Below are positions 1 through 9,489 of a DNA stretch of 64,000 nucleotides, piece by piece (within the stretch, counting starts at the first letter, position 1; each line of letters starts with the position of its first letter). The notes under the pieces were generated by a model that worked only from the letters and a program-made list of their open reading frames with translations, did no database searches and had not been told where the DNA came from. Source of the stretch: Thalassotalea hakodatensis (GTDB taxonomy: Bacteria > Pseudomonadota > Gammaproteobacteria > Enterobacterales > Alteromonadaceae). The translations under genes and the position numbers were made by a program. The stretch spans positions 682,001 to 746,000 of the forward strand of contig NZ_AP027365.1 in assembly GCF_030295995.1 (NCBI RefSeq), written 5' to 3'.

Positions 1-318
1 AAGCACAGTGATAGAAAAGATCCGACGCATCGTTCAGGTTCATTATACGACATGATTGCCTCGCCAGACAGTTCGCACAAACTAGCAGGAGAGTGGAATA
101 GCGTAAGGATACGTGTAAATGAAGGGCATTTAGAGGTCTGGCAAAATCAAGTGAAAACCACGGATATCGTTATGGGTAGTGATAGATGGAATGGGCTAGT
201 AGCTAATAGTAAGTTTGCCACATGGCAAGGCTTTGGTGAACAAGAAAATGGCTATATTGGTTTACAAGATCATGGCGATGTTGTGTCATTTAGAAATATC
301 AAAATTAAAGAGCTTTAG
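1..318 (+). CDS. DUF1080 / 3-keto-disaccharide hydrolase-like protein, 3' end
   Basis: The reading frame is open from the first base of the window, so the gene begins upstream and only about 105 C-terminal residues are seen. The visible part contains RSGSLYDMIAS, then a beta-rich stretch with ENGYIGLQDHGD and VSFRNIKIKEL. These are the usual closing motifs of DUF1080 (3-keto-disaccharide hydrolase, concanavalin-like fold). Some family members cleave glycosides already oxidised at C3. The stop lies 2 bases before the next ATG, which argues for an operon with the GMC flavoprotein and its small subunit. That is the expected partnership: one pair oxidises the sugar and this protein hydrolyses the bond. 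The signal peptide and substrate cannot be judged. Confidence 0.8.
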   Translation, partial: KHSDRKDPTHRSGSLYDMIASPDSSHKLAGEWNSVRIRVNEGHLEVWQNQVKTTDIVMGSDRWNGLVANSKFATWQGFGEQENGYIGLQDHGDVVSFRNIKIKEL

Positions 319-320
319 TC

Positions 321-2003
321 ATGAAAGATAAAAAGCATCCAGTAATCGTAGTGGGCTCTGGTGCGGGTGGCGCAATGGCTGCTTATGTACTAACACAAGC
401 TGGACACCGCGTGTTAATGCTAGAAGCAGGCCGAGATTATGACCCTAAAACCGAAACACCCATGTTTAAAACCAATGGTGAAGCGCCATTAATGGGCGCT
501 GGTAACGTTGATAAAGACTTTGGTTTTTATGATGCAACGGTTGATGGCGGTTGGAGTGTGCCTGGTGAACCATACACTACCGGTGAAGGTTCTGATTTTT
601 TATGGTGGCGAGCACGTATGTTGGGTGGCCGAACAAATCACTGGGGGCGGTATTCATTACGTTTTAGTGAACATGATTTTAAAGGTAAATCACGCGACGG
701 ATTGGGCGCTGATTGGCCAATTGAATACTCGGATTTAGCACCTTGGTATGATAAAACAGAATACTTAGTTGGGGTATGCGGCACCAATACTGGGTTAGAT
801 GATATGCCAGATTCATCTGACGGTGTACTTCAACCTCCGCCCAAACCAAGAGTGCCTGAATTGTTAATTGCTGCCGCGGCAAAAAAATTAGGCATACCAA
901 CCGCGCCAATGCATCGAGCGGTATTAACACGTGCTAAAGATGATAGACAAGCGTGTTTTTATGCTACTCCGTGCGGTCGTGGTTGTTCTATTGGCGCAGC
1001 GTTTCAAACCACAACTTCATTAATTCCTATGGCGAAAGCAACAGGTAATTTAGAGGTTGTTACTGATGCAATGGTTAAGAATGTGACAGTTGATCAACAC
1101 GGTAAAGTAACCGGTGTTTGTTATGTTGATAAAAAAACAAAGACTGAAACATGCTTAACCGCTAATGTCGTTATTTTAGCAGCAAGTGCCTGTGAATCAG
1201 CACGTATTATGCTCAACTCCAAAAGTAAGCATCACCCAAGTGGCTTGGCTAATTCAAGTGGCCAGCTAGGGCGTAATATTATGGACTCAACAGGCACTGG
1301 CTTAGGAGCCTATATTCCCGCTTTAGCTGGAAGACCAAGGTATAATGAGGATGGTCATACTGCTAATCATTTATTTATTCCTTGGTGGGGGCACAAAGCA
1401 CAAGAAAAAGGCGAACTTGATTTCCCAAGAGGCTATCACTTTGAAATTGGCAGTGGTTTTGGTCAGCCAGGTTCTGGTGTAAGTTCAGGGTTGCAAGGTT
1501 ACGGTAAGGCATTAAAGCAACAGGTAAGAGACAAATATGGCTCGTCGGTTTATTTGAGCTTGCGGGGTGAAATGTTGCCAAATGAACATTGTTACATGGA
1601 AATTGACGATAACGTTAAAGACAAATGGGGAATTCCCGTTGCCAAGTTTCATTGGAAGTGGTCAAAACATGAATTGAATCAAGTGGCTCATGGTTTAAAA
1701 ACCGCAAAAGAAATATTAGAAACCATGGGAGCAACGTTTGACTATCCATTGCCTTCTGCTGAAAAAGCTATTTTGAAAGGTGGACAAATAATTCATGAGG
1801 TAGGCGCGACAAGAATGGGCGATTCGCCCAAAGATTCTGTGACAAACCAATGGGGACAAACGTGGGATTGCGATAACTTATTTGTCATGGACGCCGGTGT
1901 ATTTGCGTCAAATCCACACAAAAACTGTACATTAACCATCATGACATTAGCGATGCGAAATGCAACGTGGCTTTCTGAGCAAATGAACAAAGGGGCGCTT
2001 TAA
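321..2003 (+). CDS. GMC-family FAD-dependent oxidoreductase (sugar/glycoside dehydrogenase large subunit)
   Basis: A 560-residue flavoprotein of normal length for the gluconate/glucoside dehydrogenase branch of the GMC family. The FAD dinucleotide fold is at residues 8-22 (VVGSGAGGAMAAY), and the C-terminal GMC domain has HEVGATRMG near 492 and NPHKNCTLTIMTLA near 531, which carries the candidate catalytic His. There is no signal peptide. Two bases downstream is a small subunit with a Tat signal, so export in complex with that partner is likely, as in related dehydrogenases. Electrons would pass from FAD to a cytochrome or quinone not encoded here. Together with the upstream DUF1080 protein, oxidation at C3 of a glycoside is a reasonable role, but the substrate is inference. 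Confidence 0.85.
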   Translation: MKDKKHPVIVVGSGAGGAMAAYVLTQAGHRVLMLEAGRDYDPKTETPMFKTNGEAPLMGAGNVDKDFGFYDATVDGGWSVPGEPYTTGEGSDFLWWRARMLGGRTNHWGRYSLRFSEHDFKGKSRDGLGADWPIEYSDLAPWYDKTEYLVGVCGTNTGLDDMPDSSDGVLQPPPKPRVPELLIAAAAKKLGIPTAPMHRAVLTRAKDDRQACFYATPCGRGCSIGAAFQTTTSLIPMAKATGNLEVVTDAMVKNVTVDQHGKVTGVCYVDKKTKTETCLTANVVILAASACESARIMLNSKSKHHPSGLANSSGQLGRNIMDSTGTGLGAYIPALAGRPRYNEDGHTANHLFIPWWGHKAQEKGELDFPRGYHFEIGSGFGQPGSGVSSGLQGYGKALKQQVRDKYGSSVYLSLRGEMLPNEHCYMEIDDNVKDKWGIPVAKFHWKWSKHELNQVAHGLKTAKEILETMGATFDYPLPSAEKAILKGGQIIHEVGATRMGDSPKDSVTNQWGQTWDCDNLFVMDAGVFASNPHKNCTLTIMTLAMRNATWLSEQMNKGAL

Positions 2004-2004
2004 G

Positions 2005-2718
2005 ATGACTAGCAAATACCAAGTAAAACTCAGTCGTCGAGAATCATTAAAATGGGTTGGTGCATTGTCTGCTAGCACGTTAATTCCTAATAGTGTTAGT
2101 GCGCTCACTATAGCTGCTGAAAAAAATACTGGGAAAGGGCACTGGCCCAAGCTAACGTTGTCGCCCATTAATGCTAAAGGTTACGGTAAAGATCCAAATT
2201 TACTGATCCCGCCTAAATCACCGTGGCCGAAAACCTTGACAGCAGAGCAATTAACCCTTGTTGCGGTATTAGCCGATATTATTGTGCCACGAGAAGGTAC
2301 AGTGCCTTCAGGTAGCGAAGTTGGCGTGCCTGATGTGGTGGATGAATGGGTTAGTGCACCTTATACTCGGCAGCAGCACGATCGATTAACGATTTTATCA
2401 GCGTTAACGTGGATAGATGACGAAGCTCAATTGAGGTTTGAACAATCGTTTGTTAATTTAACCGAACAAAAGCGCCTACAAATTATTGATGATATCGCGT
2501 TTGAACGAGAAGATAACGATAACGCGTTTATGCGTATAATTCCTGCTTTTGCACGTTTTAGATCGTTAGTGCTAGCGGCTTTCTATTCTAGCCCCGCAGG
2601 CATGAAAGACATTGGATATATGGGTAACGTACCTATTATGGGGGATTACCCAGGACCAACGGAAGAAGCCATGACACACTTAGCACAGGTGGTTAAACAA
2701 TTAGGGTTATCTCTTTAA
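2005..2718 (+). CDS. Gluconate 2-dehydrogenase subunit 3 family protein, Tat-exported
   Basis: A 237-residue protein that starts with a twin-arginine signal (SRRESLKW at residues 10-17, then a hydrophobic stretch ending near ALT at 33-36). It continues with the helical Gluconate_2-dh3 domain (LTLVAVLADIIVPREG and VPDVVDEWVS). Family members are the small gamma subunits of membrane-associated GMC dehydrogenases and are thought to carry the flavoprotein through the Tat system. The ATG follows the stop of the GMC gene by 1 base, a spacing that suggests translational coupling and a 1:1 complex. Nothing in the sequence shows a cofactor of its own. Confidence 0.85.
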   Translation: MTSKYQVKLSRRESLKWVGALSASTLIPNSVSALTIAAEKNTGKGHWPKLTLSPINAKGYGKDPNLLIPPKSPWPKTLTAEQLTLVAVLADIIVPREGTVPSGSEVGVPDVVDEWVSAPYTRQQHDRLTILSALTWIDDEAQLRFEQSFVNLTEQKRLQIIDDIAFEREDNDNAFMRIIPAFARFRSLVLAAFYSSPAGMKDIGYMGNVPIMGDYPGPTEEAMTHLAQVVKQLGLSL

Positions 2719-2756
2719 ATTTTCTACACTATATTTAACAAAGTTCTGTTTCTTAA

Positions 2757-2791
2757 TTTATGCAGTCAGTTACTCTACTGGCTGCATAATT
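2757..2791 (+). terminator. Hairpin downstream of the GMC operon
   Basis: Imperfect inverted repeat TTTATGCAGTCAG ... CTGGCTGCATAAT with a short loop, 39 bases after the small-subunit stop. The U-tract on the plus strand is weak, so termination efficiency is uncertain; it may also be bidirectional. Confidence 0.5.
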
Positions 2792-2865
2792 ATCTATACA
2801 GTGTTATAGACGTCTATACATCTAGTTTCTGGCGTTCATTTAGATACTATGCTAGAGTAGCCGAA

Positions 2866-3052
2866 ATTTTTACGGTGCCTATTTAATTTACGATTATAAT
2901 TCGTTGATAATAAAGGCTTAAAAGGGAATGTGGTGTAAGTCCACAACTGTTCCCGCAACTGTATTTAGGGCTGAATTTCAGAACCACTGGTATACCACTG
3001 GGAAGGTGAAATTTGGGTGATCCCTAAGAGTCAGGAGACCTGCCATGAAAAT
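2866..3052 (+). promoter_or_regulatory. Cobalamin riboswitch upstream of the btuDC-cob operon
   Basis: The sequence has the ordered cobalamin aptamer elements: GGTGCC near 2874, the GGGAA...GTAAGTCCACAACTGTTCCCGCAACTGT core (split between 2923 and 2971) and the B12 box AGTCAGGAGACCTGCC at 3029-3044. Short flanking ATTTT/AAAAT segments can close P1. It lies about 100 bases before the TTG start of btuD. Adenosylcobalamin binding is expected to reduce expression of the whole salvage operon. The expression platform between 3053 and 3148 was not resolved. Confidence 0.93.
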
Positions 3053-3148
3053 ACATTACTAACTGTGCGGGTAACATAGTTGAGTTATTACACAGCATTG
3101 CTATTAATAACCTAATTTTCCGCACATCTATTTAAAGGTATAGGTGTT

Positions 3149-3919
3149 TTGTTACATTTAAGCGCGGAAAATTTAGTATGGTCTGTAGACAGTAAACTAA
3201 TTCTTAATGGGATTGATTTTACCGCGAACCTCGGCGAAACGATTGGTATTTTAGGCCCCAATGGCGCAGGTAAAACTTCTTTTTTAAAATGTCTCTATCG
3301 AGAACATATTCCGCAATCAGGTAACGTCACCTTATCAGAAACGGCGCTAGCTGCATTTAATCGTCGCGAAATAGCGCGAAAAATTTCAGTGGTTAGCCAA
3401 CACCGTGAAGCGGTATTTAATTTATCAGTGCTTGATGTGGTAAAAATGGGCTTGATACCACATAAACAGTACTTTGATCTTAACACCCAAGCAGACTATC
3501 AATTATTGCATCAAGCCATCGAACAAGTAGATCTTAAAAATAAAAAACACCAAGCTTTCAATACACTTTCAGGTGGTGAACAACAACGTTGCTTTATTGC
3601 ACGTGCGATTGTGCAACAACCTGAAATATTAATTATGGATGAACCCACTAACCATTTAGACATTTTCTATCAGCATCAAATTTTATCTATTGTTAAAGCG
3701 CTTGATTTAACCTTGGTGATGAGCATTCATGATCTCAATCTAGCAGCCCTATATTGTGATCGCATTATGTTGATGTCAGAAGGAACCGTGTTAGCGTTTG
3801 ATACCCCTGAAAAGGTCTTGAAAGAAAATCTGCTAGAGCAGGTATTTAAAATTCCATGCGTAGTTGATAACAATCCAATAACCGGAAAGCTGCGGGTTAC
3901 CTTTGGGGGGCAAGGCTAA
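3149..3919 (+). CDS. btuD: Vitamin B12 ABC transporter, ATP-binding protein
   Basis: A 256-residue ABC ATPase of the FecE/BtuD type. Walker A is GPNGAGKTS (36-44), the signature LSGGEQQR is at 140-147 and Walker B ILIMDEP at 160-166, with the switch His in SIHDLN further on. It begins with TTG; no in-frame ATG lies near, and AAAGGT sits upstream. The stop overlaps the ATG of btuC by one base. First gene after a cobalamin riboswitch and followed by a FecCD permease and cob genes, so corrinoid rather than siderophore transport is strongly favoured. The binding protein is the last gene of the operon (btuF) and the receptor is btuB beyond it. Confidence 0.9.
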   Translation: MLHLSAENLVWSVDSKLILNGIDFTANLGETIGILGPNGAGKTSFLKCLYREHIPQSGNVTLSETALAAFNRREIARKISVVSQHREAVFNLSVLDVVKMGLIPHKQYFDLNTQADYQLLHQAIEQVDLKNKKHQAFNTLSGGEQQRCFIARAIVQQPEILIMDEPTNHLDIFYQHQILSIVKALDLTLVMSIHDLNLAALYCDRIMLMSEGTVLAFDTPEKVLKENLLEQVFKIPCVVDNNPITGKLRVTFGGQG

Positions 3920-4908
3920 TGGATACTCGGCTGCCTTTTATACCTGGTTTATTGGTATTGGTCATTTTAGTGTTGTTGTCATTGTTATTATCAATGGGCT
4001 TTGGTACCACGGAAATTGGCTTCTCCCAAGTTTGGCAATGTGTAAGTGCGCAATGCCAACAACCAATTTATCAAACTATTTTACTGGATATTCGATTGCC
4101 TAGAGTGCTTATGGGCTTTTTAGCGGGTTTTGCTTTAGCTGGCGCTGGGGCGTTAATGCAAAATGTGACTCGTAACCCGTTAGCTGATCCTTATCTTTTT
4201 GGTATTGTTGCTGGTGCTGGTCTAGGGGCCACTATTTCAAGCTTATTACCTGAATATTTACAAGCATTTTCATTACCATTAGCCGCCTTCATAGGTGCAC
4301 TTTCTGCTGTGTTTATTGTCATGACTATTCTGATGAATAATAACTGGCGTCGAGTTGAACATTTATTGTTAGCAGGCGTGGCGGTATCTTTCTTATTGAG
4401 CGCCGTTACCAGTTTTATCTTGTATTTCGGTGAAGCGTTTGAAGCTAATCGGGTGATTTTTTGGATGATGGGATCACTAGCACGCGCTAATTATGACGCT
4501 ATTGCTCTTATTGCACCTATCATTTTTATATGTACCTTTATTACCTTGATGTTTTCAAGACAATTAGATGCGTTGTTATTGAGCGACGAAGGGGCAAGAA
4601 CGCTCGGTGTCAATGTTGATGTAGTTCGAGTACTTTCACTGTGCATTTGTGCTGCAATGACGGCGGTTGTTGTCGCTTACTGTGGTGGAATTGGTTTTGT
4701 CGGATTAATGATACCGCATATCGTAAGACCATTTTTTGGTTTTACCCTAGCGAAACTCATGCTGTGTGCAGGCTTAGTTGGAGGCTGCTTCTTAATTTGG
4801 GTTGACGTAATCTCTCGAACTATTTTACCAGGGCAAGAATTACCTATTGGTGTGATCACTTCTGTGATTGGTAGCGTGTTTTTTCTATTTTTAATGAGAA
4901 GAATGTAA
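3919..4908 (+). CDS. btuC: Vitamin B12 ABC transporter, permease
   Basis: A 329-residue FecCD-family permease with about ten hydrophobic segments. It has the family motif LRLPRVLMGFLAG in the form IRLPRVLMGF near residue 53, NPLADP near 91, and the cytoplasmic coupling-helix region GFVGLMIPHIVR near 260. ATG overlaps the last base of btuD, and its own stop overlaps the ATG of cobT, so translation is coupled. Two copies would form the inner-membrane channel with BtuD. Specificity for corrinoids is inferred from the riboswitch and the neighbouring genes. Confidence 0.9.
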   Translation: MDTRLPFIPGLLVLVILVLLSLLLSMGFGTTEIGFSQVWQCVSAQCQQPIYQTILLDIRLPRVLMGFLAGFALAGAGALMQNVTRNPLADPYLFGIVAGAGLGATISSLLPEYLQAFSLPLAAFIGALSAVFIVMTILMNNNWRRVEHLLLAGVAVSFLLSAVTSFILYFGEAFEANRVIFWMMGSLARANYDAIALIAPIIFICTFITLMFSRQLDALLLSDEGARTLGVNVDVVRVLSLCICAAMTAVVVAYCGGIGFVGLMIPHIVRPFFGFTLAKLMLCAGLVGGCFLIWVDVISRTILPGQELPIGVITSVIGSVFFLFLMRRM

Positions 4909-5975
4909 TGATAACGAATGTCCCTGTATTAACGCAGCAATATTTGCCACAAATCACCGATAAAATTGATCAAAAAACAAAACCTCTTGGTGCGTTAGGA
5001 GTGATTGAACAACTTGCCAAGAGATTGGCTACTATACAAAGTAACCGTTCTGGCAGGTGGCAAAAACTCGATACATTAAAGCCTCAGGTCATTGTTTTTG
5101 CTGGCGATCACGGTATTGCTTGTCAAGGTGTAAGTATTGCGCCTAGTGATGTAACTTATCAAATGGTGTTAAATTTCCTTAATGGTGGTGCTGCCATTAA
5201 TTGTTTTTGCCGTAGCTATAATATTGATTTTAGCGTAGTGGATACTGGTATCTGTACACCGTTACCTGATGCGTTACAGGAAGAGCACGATAACTTTTTT
5301 GAGTCACGTTTAGGCCCAGGAACATTCGATATTAGCGAGCAAGCAGCAATGACCATCACACAGGTGAATGACGGCTTATCTGCAGGAGGTAACATTGCAA
5401 AACGTGCGATTAAGCAAGGTTGTAATGTCTTAATTTTTGGCGAAATGGGAATTGCAAATACGAGTGCTGCCTCGGCATTAATGTCGGCATTACTTAATAT
5501 ACCTGTCGAGCAATCCGTAGGCCTAGGCACTGGTATTACAGCAGAACAGTTCGCGCTTAAAAAGCAACTTATTAAGAAAGGATTAACACGCCTGGCAGAC
5601 CAAGAAGAGCATGCGAACATAAAAAAGATACTGGCAGAGCTAGGGGGATTTGAAATCATTCATATTGCTGGTGCGATAATCGCGAGCGCAGAGCAAAGAG
5701 TGCCGGTGTTAGTGGATGGTTTTATTGTTAGCGTAGCAGCCCTAGTAGCACAAAGAGTAGCCCCTGAAGTCACTGATTATCTGATTTTTGCGCATCAATC
5801 GAATGAACATGCGCATCAACGGATCCTTGAACAATTCCACGCAAAGCCATTATTACAGTTAGCTTTAAGACTAGGAGAAGGTACGGGGGCAACTTTGGCG
5901 TTTCCACTACTGCAAGCCGCCGTAAGTTTTTATAATGACATGGCGAGCTTTGAAAGTGCAGGAGTAACAGTGTAA
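4908..5975 (+). CDS. cobT: Nicotinate-nucleotide--dimethylbenzimidazole phosphoribosyltransferase
   Basis: A 355-residue CobT of usual length. The enzyme transfers ribose phosphate from nicotinate mononucleotide to the lower-ligand base, giving alpha-ribazole phosphate. Visible motifs include KTKPLGALG near the start, VFAGDHGIA (about 65-73), GEMGIANTSAASAL (about 178-191) and LGEGTGATLAFP near 323. The Glu of the last motif (E324 here) matches the catalytic base of the family. ATG overlaps the btuC stop. Its product is the substrate of CobS/CobC activity encoded next. Confidence 0.95.
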   Translation: MITNVPVLTQQYLPQITDKIDQKTKPLGALGVIEQLAKRLATIQSNRSGRWQKLDTLKPQVIVFAGDHGIACQGVSIAPSDVTYQMVLNFLNGGAAINCFCRSYNIDFSVVDTGICTPLPDALQEEHDNFFESRLGPGTFDISEQAAMTITQVNDGLSAGGNIAKRAIKQGCNVLIFGEMGIANTSAASALMSALLNIPVEQSVGLGTGITAEQFALKKQLIKKGLTRLADQEEHANIKKILAELGGFEIIHIAGAIIASAEQRVPVLVDGFIVSVAALVAQRVAPEVTDYLIFAHQSNEHAHQRILEQFHAKPLLQLALRLGEGTGATLAFPLLQAAVSFYNDMASFESAGVTV

Positions 5976-6769
5976 TGCTAAACACCAGTAAACAATGGCG
6001 TTTATTTAGGCTTGCTTGCCAATTTTTTACGCGAATTCCTGTTGGTAATATCGCTGATTTTCAGGAAACTGATCTCAATCAAGCAACGCGTTATTTTTCG
6101 TTAGTTGGTTTACTGGTTGCAGCCATATTGAGCGCTGTGTTTAGTATTTTAGTGACGTTTTTCCCTGTTAATTTAGCCGTTGTTTTACTGTTAATTGTTA
6201 GTGTTTTGCTCACTGGCGCATTTCATGAAGATGGCCTTGCTGATATGGCTGATGGTATAGGCGGTGGTTACACGATTTCATCTCGACTCGCTATTATGAA
6301 AGATAGTCGTTTAGGTACGTATGGCGCGATTAGTCTATTTTTAGTGATGCTATTAAAGTATGTAGTGCTGGTACATTTAGCAAATGCAGCACTTATTATA
6401 TTCTCTTTATTTCTAGCTCATGCTTGCTCGAGAGCGATAGCAGCAAGCTTAATAATTGATACCCCTTATGTCAGTGAAGAATCTGATAGTAAAAGCAAGC
6501 CTTTGGCTCAGCAACAAACGCAAAAAGATTGTTTATTCGTGTTATTGGTTGCCGTAGTGCCCTTTTTCTTTTTACCGAATGTTCTTTTCTCTTTTACTTT
6601 TGTAATTTCTCTGTTGTTTACCTTGTACATTTTTCGTGTTTTGTTTCGCCGTTGGTTAATAGCACGTATTGGGGGCTTTACTGGCGACTGTTTAGGCGCT
6701 TGCCAACAACTTGTTGAATTAATTATCTATTTATTAATTGTCGCGTTTGCCATAGGTGGTGTGAAATGA
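5975..6769 (+). CDS. cobS: Adenosylcobinamide-GDP ribazoletransferase (cobalamin synthase)
   Basis: A 264-residue integral membrane enzyme of normal CobS size. It has FFTRIPVG near residue 17, the conserved acidic segment FHEDGLADMADGIGGG (about 83-98) that binds Mg, and a C-terminal GGFTGDCLGACQQ motif followed by a hydrophobic helix. It joins alpha-ribazole (phosphate) to adenosylcobinamide-GDP at the inner membrane. Start overlaps the cobT stop; its end overlaps cobU by 4 bases. Confidence 0.95.
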   Translation: MLNTSKQWRLFRLACQFFTRIPVGNIADFQETDLNQATRYFSLVGLLVAAILSAVFSILVTFFPVNLAVVLLLIVSVLLTGAFHEDGLADMADGIGGGYTISSRLAIMKDSRLGTYGAISLFLVMLLKYVVLVHLANAALIIFSLFLAHACSRAIAASLIIDTPYVSEESDSKSKPLAQQQTQKDCLFVLLVAVVPFFFLPNVLFSFTFVISLLFTLYIFRVLFRRWLIARIGGFTGDCLGACQQLVELIIYLLIVAFAIGGVK

Positions 6770-7329
6770 TTCACTTGATCCTTGGCGGTGCGCGAAGCGG
6801 CAAGTCTCGCTTTGCAGAGCAGTGGATAGTCAATACATGTGTTGATATTCCGCGATATTACCTTGCTACAGCACAAGCTTATGATAATGAGATGACAGAG
6901 AGAATTATCAAACATCAACAAGACAGGGCACCTTACCATTGGCAGTTGTGCGAATGCCCCATTCACATTGATCAAACCTTGCAAAACATACCGGATAATA
7001 GCGTTGTGTTAATTGATTGTTTAACTTTGTGGCTGACAAATGTGTTAATGAGTGTTGAAAATAAAACCAATACACGTGAGCAAAAAGCGCAACATTTATC
7101 TCACGCTATTGAACAATTACTCTTAACGTTATCAGAGCATCAAACAAGATTAACCCTTGTCGTGGTAGCCAATGAAGTAGGGCTTGGCATTGTGCCGATG
7201 GGAGAACAATCAAGGTTATTTGTTGATCACGCTGGCTGGTTAAATCAAAAAGTGGCAGCGACGGCACAACAAGTCACCTTAGTGACGGCAGGATTACCGT
7301 TAACCCTAAAAGGAGCGATTAGTGGCTAA
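6766..7329 (+). CDS. cobU: Adenosylcobinamide kinase / adenosylcobinamide-phosphate guanylyltransferase
   Basis: A 187-residue bifunctional CobU. The P-loop GGARSGKSR lies at residues 7-15, VLIDCLTLW near 82-90, and the late motif VANEVGLGIVP near 143. It phosphorylates adenosylcobinamide and then makes the GDP derivative used by CobS. Overlaps cobS by 4 bases and cobC by 8 bases, which fits tight coupling in one transcript. Confidence 0.95.
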   Translation: MIHLILGGARSGKSRFAEQWIVNTCVDIPRYYLATAQAYDNEMTERIIKHQQDRAPYHWQLCECPIHIDQTLQNIPDNSVVLIDCLTLWLTNVLMSVENKTNTREQKAQHLSHAIEQLLLTLSEHQTRLTLVVVANEVGLGIVPMGEQSRLFVDHAGWLNQKVAATAQQVTLVTAGLPLTLKGAISG

Positions 7330-8002
7330 CGTTATATTATTAAGGCATGGCAAAGTTCAGGGCGAAGCTGCCCTTTATGGCACAACTGATGTTGCGGTTA
7401 GTGATGTTGAGAATCAACACTTAGTAACGCAATTTAAAGCGTATGAGCAACAACGGTCAGGCAAATGCTCTCATGTTATTAGTTCTCCGTTAATGCGCTG
7501 TAAAACTTTAGCGACAAAACTTACACACGCTTTATCATTACCTGCACCGAGTATGGAACCCGCCATTCAAGAAATGCATTTTGGGCGTTATGATGGCGTT
7601 GCGTTTGATAATGTTTATCAACAGCCTGAGCAATGGCAACCGTTAGAACGATTTTGGCGAGACCCTGTACAGCATCCATTGCCTGAGGCCGAGTTGTTAA
7701 CGGGCTTTTCCTATCGCGTTAATCAAGCATGGCAAGCGATAGTGCAACAAGCTTGCCAGCAACAAGACGATCTCTTAGTGGTTTGTCATGGTGGCGTAAT
7801 TCGGATGATTTTGGCAGCAGTGTTGAACATTAATGTGCGAAATCCATTGTGGTATACACAACTGTCGATTGGTTATGGCAGCTTAACTAAAATTCACATT
7901 AAAGCACACCAGTGTCGGGTTAAATACATTGCTCGGCCTATGCATGAACATGGCCTTGATAATAGCTCATCATTGCCTGACTTTGTTATGGAGGCACGAT
8001 AA
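7322..8002 (+). CDS. cobC: Alpha-ribazole phosphatase-like histidine phosphatase
   Basis: A 226-residue histidine-phosphatase protein starting with GTG inside the end of cobU. The RHG triad is at residues 8-10 (phosphohistidine H9), followed by [11 protein letters not shown] near 56, [10 protein letters not shown] near 87 and the second His in VVCHGG (H156). CobC enzymes dephosphorylate alpha-ribazole 5'-phosphate or cobalamin 5'-phosphate. The family is broad, but its place between cobU and cobQ makes this role very likely. The C-terminal 30 residues after the core are longer than in enterobacterial CobC. Confidence 0.88.
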   Translation: MANVILLRHGKVQGEAALYGTTDVAVSDVENQHLVTQFKAYEQQRSGKCSHVISSPLMRCKTLATKLTHALSLPAPSMEPAIQEMHFGRYDGVAFDNVYQQPEQWQPLERFWRDPVQHPLPEAELLTGFSYRVNQAWQAIVQQACQQQDDLLVVCHGGVIRMILAAVLNINVRNPLWYTQLSIGYGSLTKIHIKAHQCRVKYIARPMHEHGLDNSSSLPDFVMEAR

Positions 8003-9489
8003 TGCCGGCAAAAACCTTAATGGTGCAAGGCACAACTAGCGATGCCGGTAAAACAACATTGGTTGCAGCACTATGTCGAATTTATGCGAGGCAAGGTCTA
8101 CATGTTGCACCGTTTAAACCCCAAAACATGGCGTTAAATAGTGCGGTAACGCCAGATGGTGGCGAAATAGGCCGTGCACAAGCGGTGCAAGCGCATGCCG
8201 CCAATGTACCGTTATCCGTAGATTTTAATCCGATATTATTAAAGCCACAATCTGACAAAAATGCGCAAGTTATCATTCATGGTCAAGTTTTTGAAAGCAT
8301 GAATGCTGATCAGTATCATGATTATAAAAAAATTGCTTTTAACGCGGTGATGGATTCACATACGCGATTAGAAAAAAAATATACACGTATTGTAGTAGAA
8401 GGCGCAGGTAGCCCCGCAGAGATTAACCTTCGTGAAGGGGATATTGCGAACATGGGCTTTGCCGAGGCAGCAGACTGCCCGGTTATTTTAATTGCAGATA
8501 TTGATAAAGGTGGTGTGTTTGCTCACTTAGTTGGCACTTTAGCTCTGTTAAGCGAAAGCGAGCAACAACGTGTTATTGGCTTTGTGATCAATCGTTTTCG
8601 TGGTGATCTTTCGTTATTAGAGCCAGGATTACAATGGCTAGAAAACTATACCAATAAGCCTGTTTTAGGTGTGCTTCCTTATATTCATGGATTACATATT
8701 GCTGCCGAAGACGCAGTAGATAATGTTCAAAACATAGCAAACAGCCAATTAAAAGTGATTGTGCCAGTAACGCCTAGAATGAGTAATCATAACGATTTTG
8801 ATGCGTTGAGAGTACATCCTGAAATAGATTTAACCTTTGTCTATGCGTCTGAAGTGAAAAACTCACCGTTACCAGCGGCAGATCTTATTATTTTGGCGGG
8901 TAGTAAAAATACCCGTGAAGACTTAGCGTTTATTAAAGCACAAGGCTGGGATCAGCAAATTAACACACACTTACGCTATGGCGGTAAGGTGTTTGGTATT
9001 TGTGGTGGCTTTCAAATGTTAGGCCAACATATTAATGACCCACTTGGTTTAGAAGGCAAAGCGGGTATCAGTGAAGGGCTAGGTTTGTTACCGATCACCA
9101 CGATTTTACAACCACGAAAAACACTGGCTAATCGGGAAGCAATATTGCACTTAGCGGGGATAAATAAAACCATTAAAGGTTATGAAATTCACTTAGGTGA
9201 AACAACCTATTTAGCCGATTTACCCCCCTTGATGACAATAGAAGGTAACGCACAAGGCGTTATAAGCGATGATCAACAAATCGCTGGTGGTTATTTACAT
9301 GGCATTTGGGATAGTAAAAATGCCATCGAACAACTTGCTTCATGGTGCCAAGTGACAATTTCAGCAGCAACATCATTAGAAGATATACAAGAACACGCCA
9401 TAGAACGATTAGCCGACACATGCGAGCAATACCTCGCATTAGATAAAATAGAAAACGCATTAACCCATTGGAGACAGCACCATGAATGA
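8002..9489 (+). CDS. cobQ: Cobyric acid synthase (glutamine-hydrolysing)
   Basis: A 495-residue CobQ/CbiP. The N-terminal dethiobiotin-synthetase-like ATPase starts with [13 protein letters not shown] (8-20). The C-terminal class-I-like glutamine amidotransferase has its Cys in [10 protein letters not shown] (C334) and a His in YLHGIW near 433. It amidates four side chains of adenosyl-cobyrinate a,c-diamide. ATG overlaps the cobC stop. It is unexpected in a pure cobinamide-salvage set, because no corrin-ring genes and no cbiB/cobD are present here; they may be elsewhere, or the cell may import earlier precursors. Confidence 0.94.
   Translation: MPAKTLMVQGTTSDAGKTTLVAALCRIYARQGLHVAPFKPQNMALNSAVTPDGGEIGRAQAVQAHAANVPLSVDFNPILLKPQSDKNAQVIIHGQVFESMNADQYHDYKKIAFNAVMDSHTRLEKKYTRIVVEGAGSPAEINLREGDIANMGFAEAADCPVILIADIDKGGVFAHLVGTLALLSESEQQRVIGFVINRFRGDLSLLEPGLQWLENYTNKPVLGVLPYIHGLHIAAEDAVDNVQNIANSQLKVIVPVTPRMSNHNDFDALRVHPEIDLTFVYASEVKNSPLPAADLIILAGSKNTREDLAFIKAQGWDQQINTHLRYGGKVFGICGGFQMLGQHINDPLGLEGKAGISEGLGLLPITTILQPRKTLANREAILHLAGINKTIKGYEIHLGETTYLADLPPLMTIEGNAQGVISDDQQIAGGYLHGIWDSKNAIEQLASWCQVTISAATSLEDIQEHAIERLADTCEQYLALDKIENALTHWRQHHE

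Noticed and set aside
5216-5659. 147-codon frame antisense to cobT
   Set aside because: cobT is certain and complete; the antisense frame has chance composition.
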